From Methanomicrobiaceae archaeon (lineage in GTDB: Archaea > Halobacteriota > Methanomicrobia > Methanomicrobiales > Methanomicrobiaceae), in NCBI GenBank assembly GCA_016928355.1, contig JAFGKW010000046.1, positions 1-64,000 on the forward strand: 64,000 nucleotides of DNA. The letters run 5' to 3'. The position numbers were made by a program, and so were the translations under genes. The notes under the pieces were generated by a model that did not search any database, was not told the origin of the DNA, and saw nothing but the letters and a program-made list of their open reading frames with translations. Below, piece by piece: positions 50,145-58,511 of this stretch. The number at the start of each line of letters is the position of its first letter. Positions within the stretch are counted from its first letter, which is position 1.

Positions 50145-50373
50145 AGAGAGAAGGGGAACAATTCCCCCTCCCTGTCACCCTCCCCCTGACGGCGATAGTC
50201 GCAATCGGGGATGGGCAAGCATCCCCTCATGCTCCAAAATTATTGAGTAGTATCTAACTGTTATCTCCCCCTGAGCGAGGCCACCCGGACGGGTGGCGTC
50301 CAGACCGGGCTATTATAACAGCATAAATTCGTGTAGCAAATTAAACACGGGACTGCCCGGAAAAATATGCCCT
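50145..50373 (+). repeat. Dispersed structured element, copy C
   Basis: A 229-base non-coding block between the convergent TPR and secreted-protein genes. It keeps GGGGAACA at 50153, GGCGATAGTCGC, GGGGATGGGCAAGCATCCCC (a perfect 7-base hairpin), TGCTCC, TCTAACTGTTATC, and a 37-base block (50277-50313) with one mismatch to copy A containing the CCACCC/GGGTGG hairpin. It ends GGGACTGCCCGG...ATGCCC. The variable stem is only CGTGT/ACACG (50330-50334 with 50345-50349). Orientation and flanking arrangement are the same as for the other copies. Confidence 0.8.
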
Positions 50374-50392
50374 TAATAACACCCATAAGCCT

Positions 50393-51076
50393 TCAGAAAA
50401 ATACCCTGACCTCATTATCTAGTCGCCTGATGGTCTTTAGTTTCACGTCAATCTCTTCGATGCAGTCATAATATAAATCCCATTCACCTTCTTTCCCGTA
50501 TTCTACTGCCCGCAGGGCTTTAATTTTTATATAATAAAAATCGTCGATAATCACATCAAGCTTTTTCCCGACCATATTGAATGTAAAAAGATTTGACGAT
50601 GTGACACTGCACCCTTCTCTCGCACGATTGTAATTATCATCAGCATCAAGAAGTCCTGCCTCCGCCTGATCGATATATGAATTTATCAGCATCTCCTGGT
50701 TTTCATTAGGATAATCATGAAACCCGAGAAGCTGGACAATCCCGGCATTCATGGCGTCGTAACCGGCACTATACGATGACTGCGCAGATCCCACATAGTC
50801 ATCCACAAGCGGAGAGCACCCGTCTGCTCCGAGTCCTGCCTTGAATCCCGCAGTGTCGTCCTCCCAGTCCTGCCTGAATGTATCGTCTGGTGAAACTTCG
50901 CTAATCTCCCCGGTCAGGATCTTAAATGAGAGTCCGAGTATATAGTTTAACAGGTCTCCGGCCTTTTCAGCCAGGTCCGGGCCGGACTGATCGCTGCCCG
51001 ATGCCTCTGCCGAAATAACCAGTAGCGAGAGCAGGATCACCAGTGAAAATAACTTTCCAAGGATCTTATTCTTCAT
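50393..51076 (-). CDS. Secreted protein of unknown function
   Basis: Protein of 227 residues with a clear signal peptide (MKNKILGKLFSLVILLSLL, cleavage near AEASG). The mature part is mainly helical and acidic and has five cysteines, among them DGCSPLVDDYVG, REGCSVTSSN and YYDCIEEID. No membrane anchor or sorting signal follows. I do not recognise a family; similar architectures occur in methanogen secretomes. A TATA-like TAATTATTATGG ends about 20 bases before ATG 51076, suggesting a leaderless transcript. A perfect 22-base palindrome at 51118-51139 lies directly upstream of it. Confidence 0.75.
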   Translation of the reverse strand: MKNKILGKLFSLVILLSLLVISAEASGSDQSGPDLAEKAGDLLNYILGLSFKILTGEISEVSPDDTFRQDWEDDTAGFKAGLGADGCSPLVDDYVGSAQSSYSAGYDAMNAGIVQLLGFHDYPNENQEMLINSYIDQAEAGLLDADDNYNRAREGCSVTSSNLFTFNMVGKKLDVIIDDFYYIKIKALRAVEYGKEGEWDLYYDCIEEIDVKLKTIRRLDNEVRVFF

Positions 51077-51117
51077 ATTTCAACAAAAATATGAAAGGCA
51101 CCATAATAATTATCAGT

Positions 51118-51139
51118 TGTGATCAACCAGTTGATCACA
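51118..51139. promoter_or_regulatory. Perfect 22-base palindrome between porD and the secreted-protein gene
   Basis: TGTGATCAAC-CA-GTTGATCACA has 10-base arms without mismatch. It lies 24 bases after the porD stop and just upstream of the TATA-like sequence of the secreted-protein gene (both on the minus strand). It could be an operator for that gene or a transcription-end hairpin for the por operon; its position beside the TATA box makes an operator more likely. Confidence 0.5.
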
Positions 51140-51162
51140 GGGGGAAAAATAAAAGTCCTGTG

Positions 51163-51405
51163 TTACTCTTCCCTGACCATCTTAATAGCTTTCTTGGGAC
51201 ATACCTCGGCACAGATACCGCAGCCCTTGCAGTACTCTAGATCGATCTCGAAATCCTTCGAAATTGTTCCATCAGGGCAGAACCTCTCGCAGTTTCCGCA
51301 CTTATTGCAGAGTTCCATGTCAACTACGGGCTTAAAGGTCCTCCAGGTTCCCGTCTTTCCTGCGGCACCCTCTTTGGGTTTTGATATTGCAAGTTTTGCG
51401 CTCAT
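51163..51405 (-). CDS. porD: Pyruvate:ferredoxin oxidoreductase, delta (ferredoxin-like) subunit
   Basis: Electron-transfer subunit of 80 residues with two [4Fe-4S] motifs, CNKCGNCERFCPDG and CKGCGICAEVCPKK, preceded by the PorD signature TGTWRTFKPVVDMEL. It accepts electrons from the thiamine diphosphate centre of PorB and passes them to ferredoxin. In autotrophic methanogens the complex works mainly in reductive pyruvate synthesis from acetyl-CoA and CO2. Its start overlaps the porC stop by four bases. It is the last gene in the transcribed order porB-porA-porC-porD. Confidence 0.95.
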   Translation of the reverse strand: MSAKLAISKPKEGAAGKTGTWRTFKPVVDMELCNKCGNCERFCPDGTISKDFEIDLEYCKGCGICAEVCPKKAIKMVREE

Positions 51406-51929
51406 ATTACCAGCTCCTCGTACGCCTTAAGGGCGGCCGTCGCATTCCTCTCATCCGAGAAAGCCGCAGATATTGCCTTTTTAACCGACTCACGGGAGAC
51501 AAGGCCGACCTTTGCAAGCGCCCCAAGGAGAGGAGTGTTCAGGATTGGGTTTCCGGCCACTACAAGATCGAGTGAAAGTGCGATTCCGGTAAGATCGATA
51601 TTATAAACCCTGTGTCCGTTCATCTCCGGTTTATTGGGGCTGTTAATCAGAACCTCGCCACCCTCCTTCATTCCCTGAAGAACATCGACCATATTCATTA
51701 TCCCCGGATCGAGGACTATCACAAGATCAGGATTTCTCACCTGCGAATAGACCTTTATCGGCTTGTCATCGAGACGGATGAACGAAACAACCGGTGCACC
51801 CCGCCTCTCTGCACCGTAGAGAGGAGTTGCGGTAGAGTATTTGCCGTCAAGGGAAGCAGCATGGGCAAGGATCTTTGCGGCTGTCACGCCGCCCTGTCCG
51901 CCCCTTGAGTGGAGTCTTATCTCGTACAT
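51402..51929 (-). CDS. porC: Pyruvate:ferredoxin oxidoreductase, gamma subunit
   Basis: Subunit of 175 residues of the four-subunit archaeal enzyme. The N-terminus RLHSRGGQGGVTAAKILAHA is the family hallmark, and the segment TPLYGAERRGAPVVSFIRLD follows; YSQVRNPDLVIVLDP forms the next conserved strand. The gamma domain binds the CoA side of the reaction. Start and stop overlap or abut the neighbours (ATGA with porD, and the porA stop shares one base with its start region), so expression is tightly coupled. Confidence 0.95.
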   Translation of the reverse strand: MYEIRLHSRGGQGGVTAAKILAHAASLDGKYSTATPLYGAERRGAPVVSFIRLDDKPIKVYSQVRNPDLVIVLDPGIMNMVDVLQGMKEGGEVLINSPNKPEMNGHRVYNIDLTGIALSLDLVVAGNPILNTPLLGALAKVGLVSRESVKKAISAAFSDERNATAALKAYEELVI

Positions 51930-53041
51930 TATTCACTCACCCCAAACCAGAACTCTTCACCAGGTTTCCTGTCCCTGACAAATACGGCAATGTCATCGTA
52001 TGTCACATCCTGACCGCCAAGACCGGCAATAACGCTGTAAGGGTCACAGCATGTTTTTGCACGAAGTTCGTTTGCGAGAATTCCTCCAAAGCCAAACGAA
52101 TAGTCACGATCGATAACAATGAGATCCTTTCCTTCAAATTTCTCTTTTAAATCAGGGAACGGCCTGAACCAGCGGACCCTGACAGATCCTGCCTTAATGC
52201 CTTCTTCACGGAGTTTGTCTACGGCGACCTCCATCTCCTTTCCAAGCGTGCCCATTGCGATAATGATTACTTCAGCATCCTCTGCCATGTAATCCTCTGT
52301 CATGCCGTATTTCCTGCCGAACTGCTTTGCAAACTCTTCTTCTGCCCTTTCAATTATGGGAACAGAGTTCTTCATTCCCTTCATAATATCATGACGGAAT
52401 TTGAAGTGCTCTGTATTTGCAGTAAGTGTCCCGTAGCCACCCGGATTGTTTATGTCAATTGCATGAGGTGTATTGATGTCAGGAAGATACCCGGACGGAT
52501 CGACAGACTCAAAGGCCTGTGTTATATGGGTCAGCAGGAAGCCGTCGAGGTTGATCATTACCGGAAGCAGGACGTTCTCATTCTCTGCGATCCTGAATGC
52601 AATGATCGTAGCATCATATGCTTCCTGGACCGTCGATGCATAGACCTGAAGCCAGCCGGAATCCCTCATAGAGAGTGAATCCGAGTGTTCAGAACCGATA
52701 TTCCAGCCAGGACCTAGTGCACGGTTTGCATTCGCCATAACAATCGGAAGGCGTGCACCGGCCGCCCAGTGGAGCATCTCACACATATAGACCAGGCCAT
52801 GTGAACTTGTGGCCGTAAATGTCCTTGTACCGGTTGCGGCGACACCGATACAGGCCGCCATTGCAGAATGTTCTGATTCAACCGGAATATATCTTGCATC
52901 CAGATTGCCTGCACCCACCTGGTTTGCAATCTCCTCGACGATCTCGGTCTGTGGTGTTATTGGATAGGCGGCAACAACACCGGGCCTTGCATCCCTTGCC
53001 GCAAGGGCCACAGCCTTGTTTCCTGTTCCAACATTCAGCAT
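51929..53041 (-). CDS. porA: Pyruvate:ferredoxin oxidoreductase, alpha subunit
   Basis: Subunit of 370 residues carrying the pyrimidine-binding part of the thiamine diphosphate site. Recognised blocks are YPITPQTEIVEEIANQV, YIPVESEHSAMAACIGVAAT, FTATSSHGLVYMCEMLHWAA and the C-terminal DRDYSFGFGGILANELRA with LGGQDVTYDD. These place it with pyruvate rather than 2-oxoglutarate or indolepyruvate oxidoreductases. Its start lies inside the end of porB (7-base overlap), and porC follows with 1-base overlap. Confidence 0.95.
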   Translation of the reverse strand: MLNVGTGNKAVALAARDARPGVVAAYPITPQTEIVEEIANQVGAGNLDARYIPVESEHSAMAACIGVAATGTRTFTATSSHGLVYMCEMLHWAAGARLPIVMANANRALGPGWNIGSEHSDSLSMRDSGWLQVYASTVQEAYDATIIAFRIAENENVLLPVMINLDGFLLTHITQAFESVDPSGYLPDINTPHAIDINNPGGYGTLTANTEHFKFRHDIMKGMKNSVPIIERAEEEFAKQFGRKYGMTEDYMAEDAEVIIIAMGTLGKEMEVAVDKLREEGIKAGSVRVRWFRPFPDLKEKFEGKDLIVIDRDYSFGFGGILANELRAKTCCDPYSVIAGLGGQDVTYDDIAVFVRDRKPGEEFWFGVSE

Positions 53042-53916
53042 ATTCCCTCGACCTCCTTTTCAATTCTTTTGAAATTGTTCTCGACCATCTGCTGGAGCTC
53101 CGCGACATTCTCTTTTGTCGCCGTTTTGAATCTTCCCTGGGCCTTAAGGTAATCTTCGACAGGGATTCTCTTCTTTGCAGCTGCCTTTGATGCACCTGTA
53201 AGACTCATCTTACCATTCTCGCGTTCATATAGAACCCACATCCCCGACTGAACCGCAAGCTTTCCAAGAGCAACCGTCTTATCCGACGGATACCTCCATC
53301 CGGGCGGACACGGGGCAAGGATATGCATGAACTTGGGTCCGGGAATAGAGAGCGCCTTTTCGACCTTATTGTAAAGATCGACAGGATAGGCACTGCAGGC
53401 CGTCGCCATATAAACTGGATTATGTGCATTGACGATTGCATCAAGGTCCTTCTTGAACTCCTTCTTTCCTGTAGGTGTGGTTGTCGTTGCAGCACCGAGC
53501 GGAGTTGCGCCTGACCTCTGCATGCCCGTATTCGAGTATGCCTCGTTGTCATAGCATATATACAGGAAATCTGTTCCCCGTTCAAGAGCCCCCGAGAGAG
53601 CCTGTATACCGATATCGACCGTCCCTCCGTCTCCTCCGAAACAAATCACGTTCGTCTTCTTCCCTGCCGCACGGAAGGCCTCGCTCATCCCTGATGCAAC
53701 CGCGGCTGCCGAAGCGAATGCCACATTGTAAATGGGAATGTTCACCGCGGTGTTAGGGTATAAACCCTGTATAACACTTGTACAGCATGCGGGAATTACC
53801 AACACCGTATCAGGACCGGCCGCCTTTGTAATATACCGGAGACAGAGAGGAATACTGCACCCGGCACAGGCAGATGTGGTCTTCAATATATACTCATCAT
53901 CCGGAATCTCTGCCAA
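53035..53916 (-). CDS. porB: Pyruvate:ferredoxin oxidoreductase, beta subunit
   Basis: Thiamine-diphosphate-binding subunit of 293 residues. The cofactor and magnesium motif is CFGGDGGTVDIGIQALSGA with CYDNEAYSNTGMQRSGATPL downstream. Cysteines for the proximal [4Fe-4S] cluster are in TSACAGCSIPLCLRY and near the C-terminus. PorB is first in the transcribed order, an arrangement B-A-C-D that occurs in some Methanomicrobiales instead of C-D-A-B. Promoter signals lie in the gap of about 110 bases shared with the divergent J-domain gene. Confidence 0.95.
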   Translation of the reverse strand: MAEIPDDEYILKTTSACAGCSIPLCLRYITKAAGPDTVLVIPACCTSVIQGLYPNTAVNIPIYNVAFASAAAVASGMSEAFRAAGKKTNVICFGGDGGTVDIGIQALSGALERGTDFLYICYDNEAYSNTGMQRSGATPLGAATTTTPTGKKEFKKDLDAIVNAHNPVYMATACSAYPVDLYNKVEKALSIPGPKFMHILAPCPPGWRYPSDKTVALGKLAVQSGMWVLYERENGKMSLTGASKAAAKKRIPVEDYLKAQGRFKTATKENVAELQQMVENNFKRIEKEVEGIC

Positions 53917-54024
53917 TTATAAAACCTCTGTAATAATCTGTCACTAATTATAATGATATTTTGGCTATGTGTCAGGTTCCGGCATCTGATTAAAATAATC
54001 TAGAACAGATATCTCTTTGATCAA

Positions 54025-54570
54025 ATGGCGCAGAATTATTACGAAGTGTTGGGTCTTGATGGGTCCGCAGGATCTGATGATATCAAAAAGGCATACCGCA
54101 GTCTTGCAAAGACATACCACCCGGATACTGCAACACATCCAAATGCCAATAAACTGTTTGAAAATATATCCCTTGCCTATTCAGTACTTTCTGACCCTGA
54201 AAAAAGGAACCAATATGACAGGGAATTAATGGATTCAGCCCCGAAAGAGGAGGTTTTAGATCAGGATGAATATTCCCTCATGGCAGATTACGAATTTTTA
54301 TGCGAAGAAAAGGAACGCTTTTTAATCGGAGGAGAGGAGGTGCTGCTTAAAGATACCCGGCACCTGATAATCGGAGACAAGGAATATATCGTTTATGATG
54401 ACGGTCTCATCGACATCGGCGGGATCATGTCATTCACCGTTGAAGGCCCGGAGAGATATCTTGTAGACGGAGTGGAAAAGACCCTTTCCGGTGCGGGACA
54501 CTTCATCCAGAAAGGAGAGGAGTATGTCATCATCGAAGGAAAACCCTTCCTAATAAGGAAAAGTGAGTGA
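54025..54570 (+). CDS. J-domain protein with duplicated C-terminal module
   Basis: Protein of 181 residues. Residues 4-67 form a J domain (YYEVLGLDGSAGSDDIKKAY, HPD at 32-34, then FENISLAYSVLSDPEKRNQY), which stimulates Hsp70-type ATPases. The remainder is not the usual DnaJ zinc or substrate region; instead a beta-rich unit occurs twice at a spacing of 46 residues, starting ERFLIGGEE at 97 and ERYLVDGVE at 143, with matching His and EYIV/EYVI positions. No dnaK or grpE is nearby. A role as a specialised J-protein recruiting Hsp70 to a particular client is inference. It precedes a coiled-coil membrane protein gene by about 75 bases. Confidence 0.82.
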   Translation: MAQNYYEVLGLDGSAGSDDIKKAYRSLAKTYHPDTATHPNANKLFENISLAYSVLSDPEKRNQYDRELMDSAPKEEVLDQDEYSLMADYEFLCEEKERFLIGGEEVLLKDTRHLIIGDKEYIVYDDGLIDIGGIMSFTVEGPERYLVDGVEKTLSGAGHFIQKGEEYVIIEGKPFLIRKSE

Positions 54571-54644
54571 AAAACCCATTTTTTTCGCAATATAAATATA
54601 TCTGATCCAACATATAGAGAAAATATCATTGAGGTGATATCAAA

Positions 54645-55490
54645 ATGGTAAAACTTCCCGATAAAAAATCACTCGAAGGATTAACGAAGAAGGTGGGAGA
54701 GGCGGTCAAGCTTCCTGATGACCCGGAAAAGAAAGAAGAAAAATCAGTAGTTCCTGAATCCGAAGAGGAAAGGATCAGGAGAGAAGAACGCGAAAGAATC
54801 GAAAAAGAAAGACTCGATAAAGAAAACGCTGAAAAAGCAAAGGAATATGAGAAGATAGAAGCCCAGAAGCAGGCGGATAAAGAGCGTCTTGCTGAGGAAG
54901 CCAAGAAGCAGAAGGAAAAAGATGAATGGGCCCGCGAAGAGGAAAGAAAGCGGACTGAGGAGGAGAAGAAGAGGGCCCAGATCGAAAAAGAGGTTCTGGC
55001 AAAACAGAAGGCCGGAGCTCCGAAAAAGAGCTATACAGGAAAGATTATCCTGGCATTTATCATCCTTCTCGTAATAATAGTAGCTGCAGCATATGTGACG
55101 TTGATAACGGGCAATGATGTACTTGACGGATATGGATACCCGCTCTCTTATACAGGCAACTATGACGTACTAATGCCCGACAATGAGAAGATCTACTTCG
55201 GCCCGGTCCCGGTACAGGCAATCAGCAGTGGAGATGCAGTTACACTCGTGATAAACAACGACAGGCGAACTATAAATGTAGGTGAATCAGCAACCTTCCC
55301 CGTCAAGCACGTAATCATAAGGACGCTGGGCATACCGGTATTCGACGGCGACTATGAAGTCACTGCCACTTACCGCGGGGTTGTTACAAACAGGGATGAC
55401 TTCGTTGTAGTCTTAAAGACTTCACAGCCTATTCCCGGGTGGCTCGTCAGCATAATGAAGCCTTCCGGAGTGGCTATCACATCTGTATAG
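54645..55490 (+). CDS. Coiled-coil, single-pass membrane protein of unknown function
   Basis: Protein of 281 residues. Residues about 20-120 are an uninterrupted highly charged Glu/Lys/Arg helix with heptad character, residues about 133-152 (IILAFIILLVIIVAAAYVTL) form one membrane helix, and the last 125 residues are a beta-rich, probably extracytoplasmic domain (VLMPDNEKIYFGPVPVQ, TVNINNDRRTINVG-like strands). GAGGTGAT lies 8 bases before ATG 54645. I know no family name. The topology (cytoplasmic coiled coil, single helix, external domain) suggests a scaffold or envelope protein. A J-domain gene precedes it on the same strand. Confidence 0.72.
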   Translation: MVKLPDKKSLEGLTKKVGEAVKLPDDPEKKEEKSVVPESEEERIRREERERIEKERLDKENAEKAKEYEKIEAQKQADKERLAEEAKKQKEKDEWAREEERKRTEEEKKRAQIEKEVLAKQKAGAPKKSYTGKIILAFIILLVIIVAAAYVTLITGNDVLDGYGYPLSYTGNYDVLMPDNEKIYFGPVPVQAISSGDAVTLVINNDRRTINVGESATFPVKHVIIRTLGIPVFDGDYEVTATYRGVVTNRDDFVVVLKTSQPIPGWLVSIMKPSGVAITSV

Positions 55491-55515
55491 CCCCCCCTTT
55501 TTTTTAAAATATTCT
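55491..55515 (+). terminator. T-run after the coiled-coil protein gene
   Basis: The stop is followed by CCCCCCC and TTTTTTTTT (about 55499-55506). A T-run of this length is a likely archaeal transcription end for the plus-strand pair of genes at 54025-55490. Confidence 0.45.
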
Positions 55516-55593
55516 AAAAAAATACTGAATTAAGGATATCCTTTTTACAGACAATCCCTGCAAAGTCCACCATATATCCCAAAAGGGGGACCA

Positions 55594-56379
55594 TCACTCA
55601 CTTAAAAAATCAGTGGCCTTCATGAGCTGATGATGCCTGCCCCGGAAATCATTAAGGAATTTTTCGCTCTTTTGAAGGTCCTGCAGGGGAGAGAATTCAA
55701 CATCAGTCCCTAGATCCCACAGAACAAGGCCCTCTGCAGGTGCCACAGGAAACCGGGGGCCCACGGGGTTTGAAAGAGCCTCAGAGATTATCTCCGGAGG
55801 TGCCAGTTCTGCCCCCACCAGCCATAAAGCATGAGATATGCGCCTCACCATATTCCAAAGGAAACTCCTGCCACTGATTTCAAAAATTATACCATCTTCA
55901 CTGGGGATTAATTCGGCTGAATATATATCCCTCTCCGGATCCCTGCCGTTCAGGCGGGCAAAACGTGTGAAATTGTGCCTTCCCAAAAGGAACCCGGCGG
56001 CAGAAGACATCTTCACAGTATTGAAAGATTTACCGGAAAAAAAATACCGGTACGTCCTGCAGGAAACACCGTAACGGGGATTGAATCCAACAGGAACCTC
56101 AGACCATCCCCTGCACCAGATATCCCCAGGAAGCTTTCTGTTTATGTTCGATACGGCCCTTTCCGGATAATCAGTATTGAAGGCACAAATCTGTGCTCTT
56201 GCGTGGACACCGCTATCAGTCCTTCCTGAAAACTGGAATCCTGCATCCCTCCAGTCTGAAAAAAGTCCAAGATCAAGGCATGATCTGATAATTTCACCTT
56301 CGACTGTCCTCACCCGGGGTTGCTGCTGTGAACCAGAAAAGCCGGTGCCGAGATATGATACAAGAAATGCGATCCTCAT
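55594..56379 (-). CDS. truA: tRNA pseudouridine(38-40) synthase
   Basis: Modifies uridines 38-40 in the anticodon arm of tRNAs. The 261-residue protein has the catalytic Asp in FQFSGRTDSGVHARAQ, the N-terminal FLVSYLGTGFSGSQQQP and the motif RTYRYFF. The C-terminal half carries FEISGRSFLWNMVRRISHAL, another family block. It overlaps the upstream PHP-domain gene by four bases (ATGA). The end of the protein (GRHHQLMKATDFLSE) is slightly longer than in bacterial TruA. Confidence 0.94.
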   Translation of the reverse strand: MRIAFLVSYLGTGFSGSQQQPRVRTVEGEIIRSCLDLGLFSDWRDAGFQFSGRTDSGVHARAQICAFNTDYPERAVSNINRKLPGDIWCRGWSEVPVGFNPRYGVSCRTYRYFFSGKSFNTVKMSSAAGFLLGRHNFTRFARLNGRDPERDIYSAELIPSEDGIIFEISGRSFLWNMVRRISHALWLVGAELAPPEIISEALSNPVGPRFPVAPAEGLVLWDLGTDVEFSPLQDLQKSEKFLNDFRGRHHQLMKATDFLSE

Positions 56380-57044
56380 TTATGCCTTACTTTCCGGACG
56401 ATCTTTCTCTGTGTATTCTTAAGCGACTGACCGGTATAGCTTCTTAACGGAGTCATTTTCCCTATTATCCCTGACCTCCCCCCGGATATCGCTTCAAATA
56501 TTGATTTCACATCTTTTTCAGAATCAACTACTGTAACCCCGTAACCTATAAATCTCGCATTATGTGCATCACTTCCAGCAACACAGGGTTTCCCGAAACG
56601 CCGGGCTTTTTTCTCTGCCTTTTTATTTGCTGAACCCAGAATATAGCGGCTGTTAAATGATTCAACTGCATCAACTGCTTCAATAGCATTCTTCAGTTTA
56701 ATACCCACACCATGCCTGAACTGGTGATATGGGTGTGGAAGAATCAAAAACCCCCCCATATTCCTTACACGCCGCACAGATTCAAAAAAGTCAAGCCCCG
56801 GCGGAACGGCTTCGCTTATACCAAGGGCAATCAGGTGGCCGGATTTCGTCGACATCTCAATTCCGGGTATGATGAGAATCCCGGTTTCTATTGTCTGTGC
56901 ATACTTTGCTCCTTCGACTGTGTCATGATCAGTAATTGCAATTACATCAAGACCTCTTTTCTCAGCCATTCTGATTATTTCCTCTACGCTGCTCTCACCA
57001 TCGCGGGAGTAATCTGTATGCACATGCAGATCGCATTTCAGCAT
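56376..57044 (-). CDS. PHP-domain phosphoesterase
   Basis: Metal-dependent phosphoesterase of 222 residues. The four PHP motifs are visible: CDLHVHTDYSRDG (HxH), AITDHDTVEGAKYA, ILPHPYHQF and VAGSDAHNARFIG. Such stand-alone proteins act on nucleotides or small phosphates, for example the RNase AM/YciV group; the exact substrate here is unknown. The ATG overlaps nothing upstream, the gene is divergent from the DHPS-like gene at 57089, and it is coupled to truA by ATGA. A link to tRNA or RNA metabolism is plausible from that coupling only. Confidence 0.88.
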   Translation of the reverse strand: MLKCDLHVHTDYSRDGESSVEEIIRMAEKRGLDVIAITDHDTVEGAKYAQTIETGILIIPGIEMSTKSGHLIALGISEAVPPGLDFFESVRRVRNMGGFLILPHPYHQFRHGVGIKLKNAIEAVDAVESFNSRYILGSANKKAEKKARRFGKPCVAGSDAHNARFIGYGVTVVDSEKDVKSIFEAISGGRSGIIGKMTPLRSYTGQSLKNTQRKIVRKVRHK

Positions 57045-57088
57045 CGGATAGTAGTATTTTTCTCCCTTGCCATATTAATTCAAGTGTT

Positions 57089-58507
57089 ATGCGTATACTG
57101 CTCCCCACAGGTGAGATTGCATATCCCGTCGTAAGGGAGGCTGCAGAGAAATATAAAGCTGATGTGGTCTCTGCAGGAAGGATAGCAGCCTTTCTTACGC
57201 CAAAAAAACTTTCAGATATACTCTCTGAAAAGGGGGGAAAATATGACATGGTGATCGTTTCGGGAATGTGCACTGCCGATTTTTCTGGAGTTCGGAAAAA
57301 ATTCGGTATACCAGTATATCTCGGACCCCGGCATGCAGCCGATCTTGAACTGATCCTTGGCTCCCTCAATGATCTTAAACTCTCGGAAAAAATACCTGCT
57401 GACGAGCTCATCACATCAATGAAGAAGAGCGAGGCACTCTCGAAGATAATGGAGAGAGAAGAATGCTCTAAACCTGACTTTTACATCAGAGATCTAAAGA
57501 TAGGCGGCGGTTCTAAAATTAAAATACTTTCTGAGATCATGGATGCACATAAAGTCCCCAATCTCAGGGAAATGGTCTTTGAATTTATCGAATCCGGAGC
57601 AGACATAATAGATCTCGGATTCGGTTTCGATGCCTCTCCCGGGGATGTAAAGAGTGTTTTTGAAGAGCTCTCGGGAATCAGCACAGTTTTTGCAGCAGAT
57701 ACGCAGGAACCGGAACTTATTAGAGCCGCTCTCGGTTATGCGGATATAATCCTCTCCTTACATGAAGAAAACATGCCTTTTATCGGAAGAGAGGTTGCAA
57801 AATCAGGAGCGGCAGCGGTCATCGTCCCGAACGAAAACACACTCGAAGAAAATATCCGGATGGCGGAGAATGAAGGTATTAAAAAGATAATCGCCGACCC
57901 TCTTCTCCAGCCGGCAGGATCAGGCCTCCTCAAGTCACTCTCAAATTTCAGGGATTATGGATATCCCCTCTTCTTCGGAGCGGGGAATGTCGTTGAACTC
58001 ATTGACGCGGATTCACCCGGTGCAAATGCACTACTTGCGGCTATTGCCATGGAAGCCGGAGTTTCAGTAATATTTACGAGCGAACATTCGGACAAGACGA
58101 AAGGGTCTGTCAGAGAAATGAGGCGTGCCTGCGACATGATGGCTCTTGCTTCGGACAGGCCTTACCCAAAGGACCTTGGAATCGATCTCTTCTGTATAAA
58201 AGAGAAGAGAAAGAGAAGGGAGCCGCCGCTTACATATTCAACCTGTGATGAGGCAGGAGAAATCTACGGCGATATCGAATTTGACCCTTCGGGAAACATC
58301 CGTATCGGAATTGAGGACGGCTATATTGTGGCGGTACACGGGAACAGGGCCATAAAAGGGAAAAAGTGGGATGATATTTTTCATTTACTCCTGAAAGAAG
58401 AGAGACTCTCACTCATGGACCATGCGGCATATCTTGGCAAGGAGCTGTACAAAGCGGAACTTGCACTGAAATTCGGCAGGAGTTATGAGCAGGACGGCCC
58501 ATTTTAG
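57089..58507 (+). CDS. Dihydropteroate synthase-like protein (methanopterin-related)
   Basis: Protein of 472 residues from the archaeal family related to dihydropteroate synthase. It has an N-terminal domain MRILLPTGEIAYPVVREAAE, which is methanogen-specific, then a TIM barrel with FIESGADIIDLGFGFDASPG (the pterin-site Asp/Gly motif), STVFAADTQEPELI and ISHGAGN-like FFGAGNVVELIDADS, and a C-terminal extension. In methanogens this family is thought to couple the pterin to the arylamine ribofuranosyl moiety of methanopterin (established only indirectly). Together with mptA at 36.3 kb it belongs to methanopterin synthesis. It ends 4 bases from the convergent usp gene. Confidence 0.82.
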   Translation: MRILLPTGEIAYPVVREAAEKYKADVVSAGRIAAFLTPKKLSDILSEKGGKYDMVIVSGMCTADFSGVRKKFGIPVYLGPRHAADLELILGSLNDLKLSEKIPADELITSMKKSEALSKIMEREECSKPDFYIRDLKIGGGSKIKILSEIMDAHKVPNLREMVFEFIESGADIIDLGFGFDASPGDVKSVFEELSGISTVFAADTQEPELIRAALGYADIILSLHEENMPFIGREVAKSGAAAVIVPNENTLEENIRMAENEGIKKIIADPLLQPAGSGLLKSLSNFRDYGYPLFFGAGNVVELIDADSPGANALLAAIAMEAGVSVIFTSEHSDKTKGSVREMRRACDMMALASDRPYPKDLGIDLFCIKEKRKRREPPLTYSTCDEAGEIYGDIEFDPSGNIRIGIEDGYIVAVHGNRAIKGKKWDDIFHLLLKEERLSLMDHAAYLGKELYKAELALKFGRSYEQDGPF

Positions 58508-58511
58508 GCTT

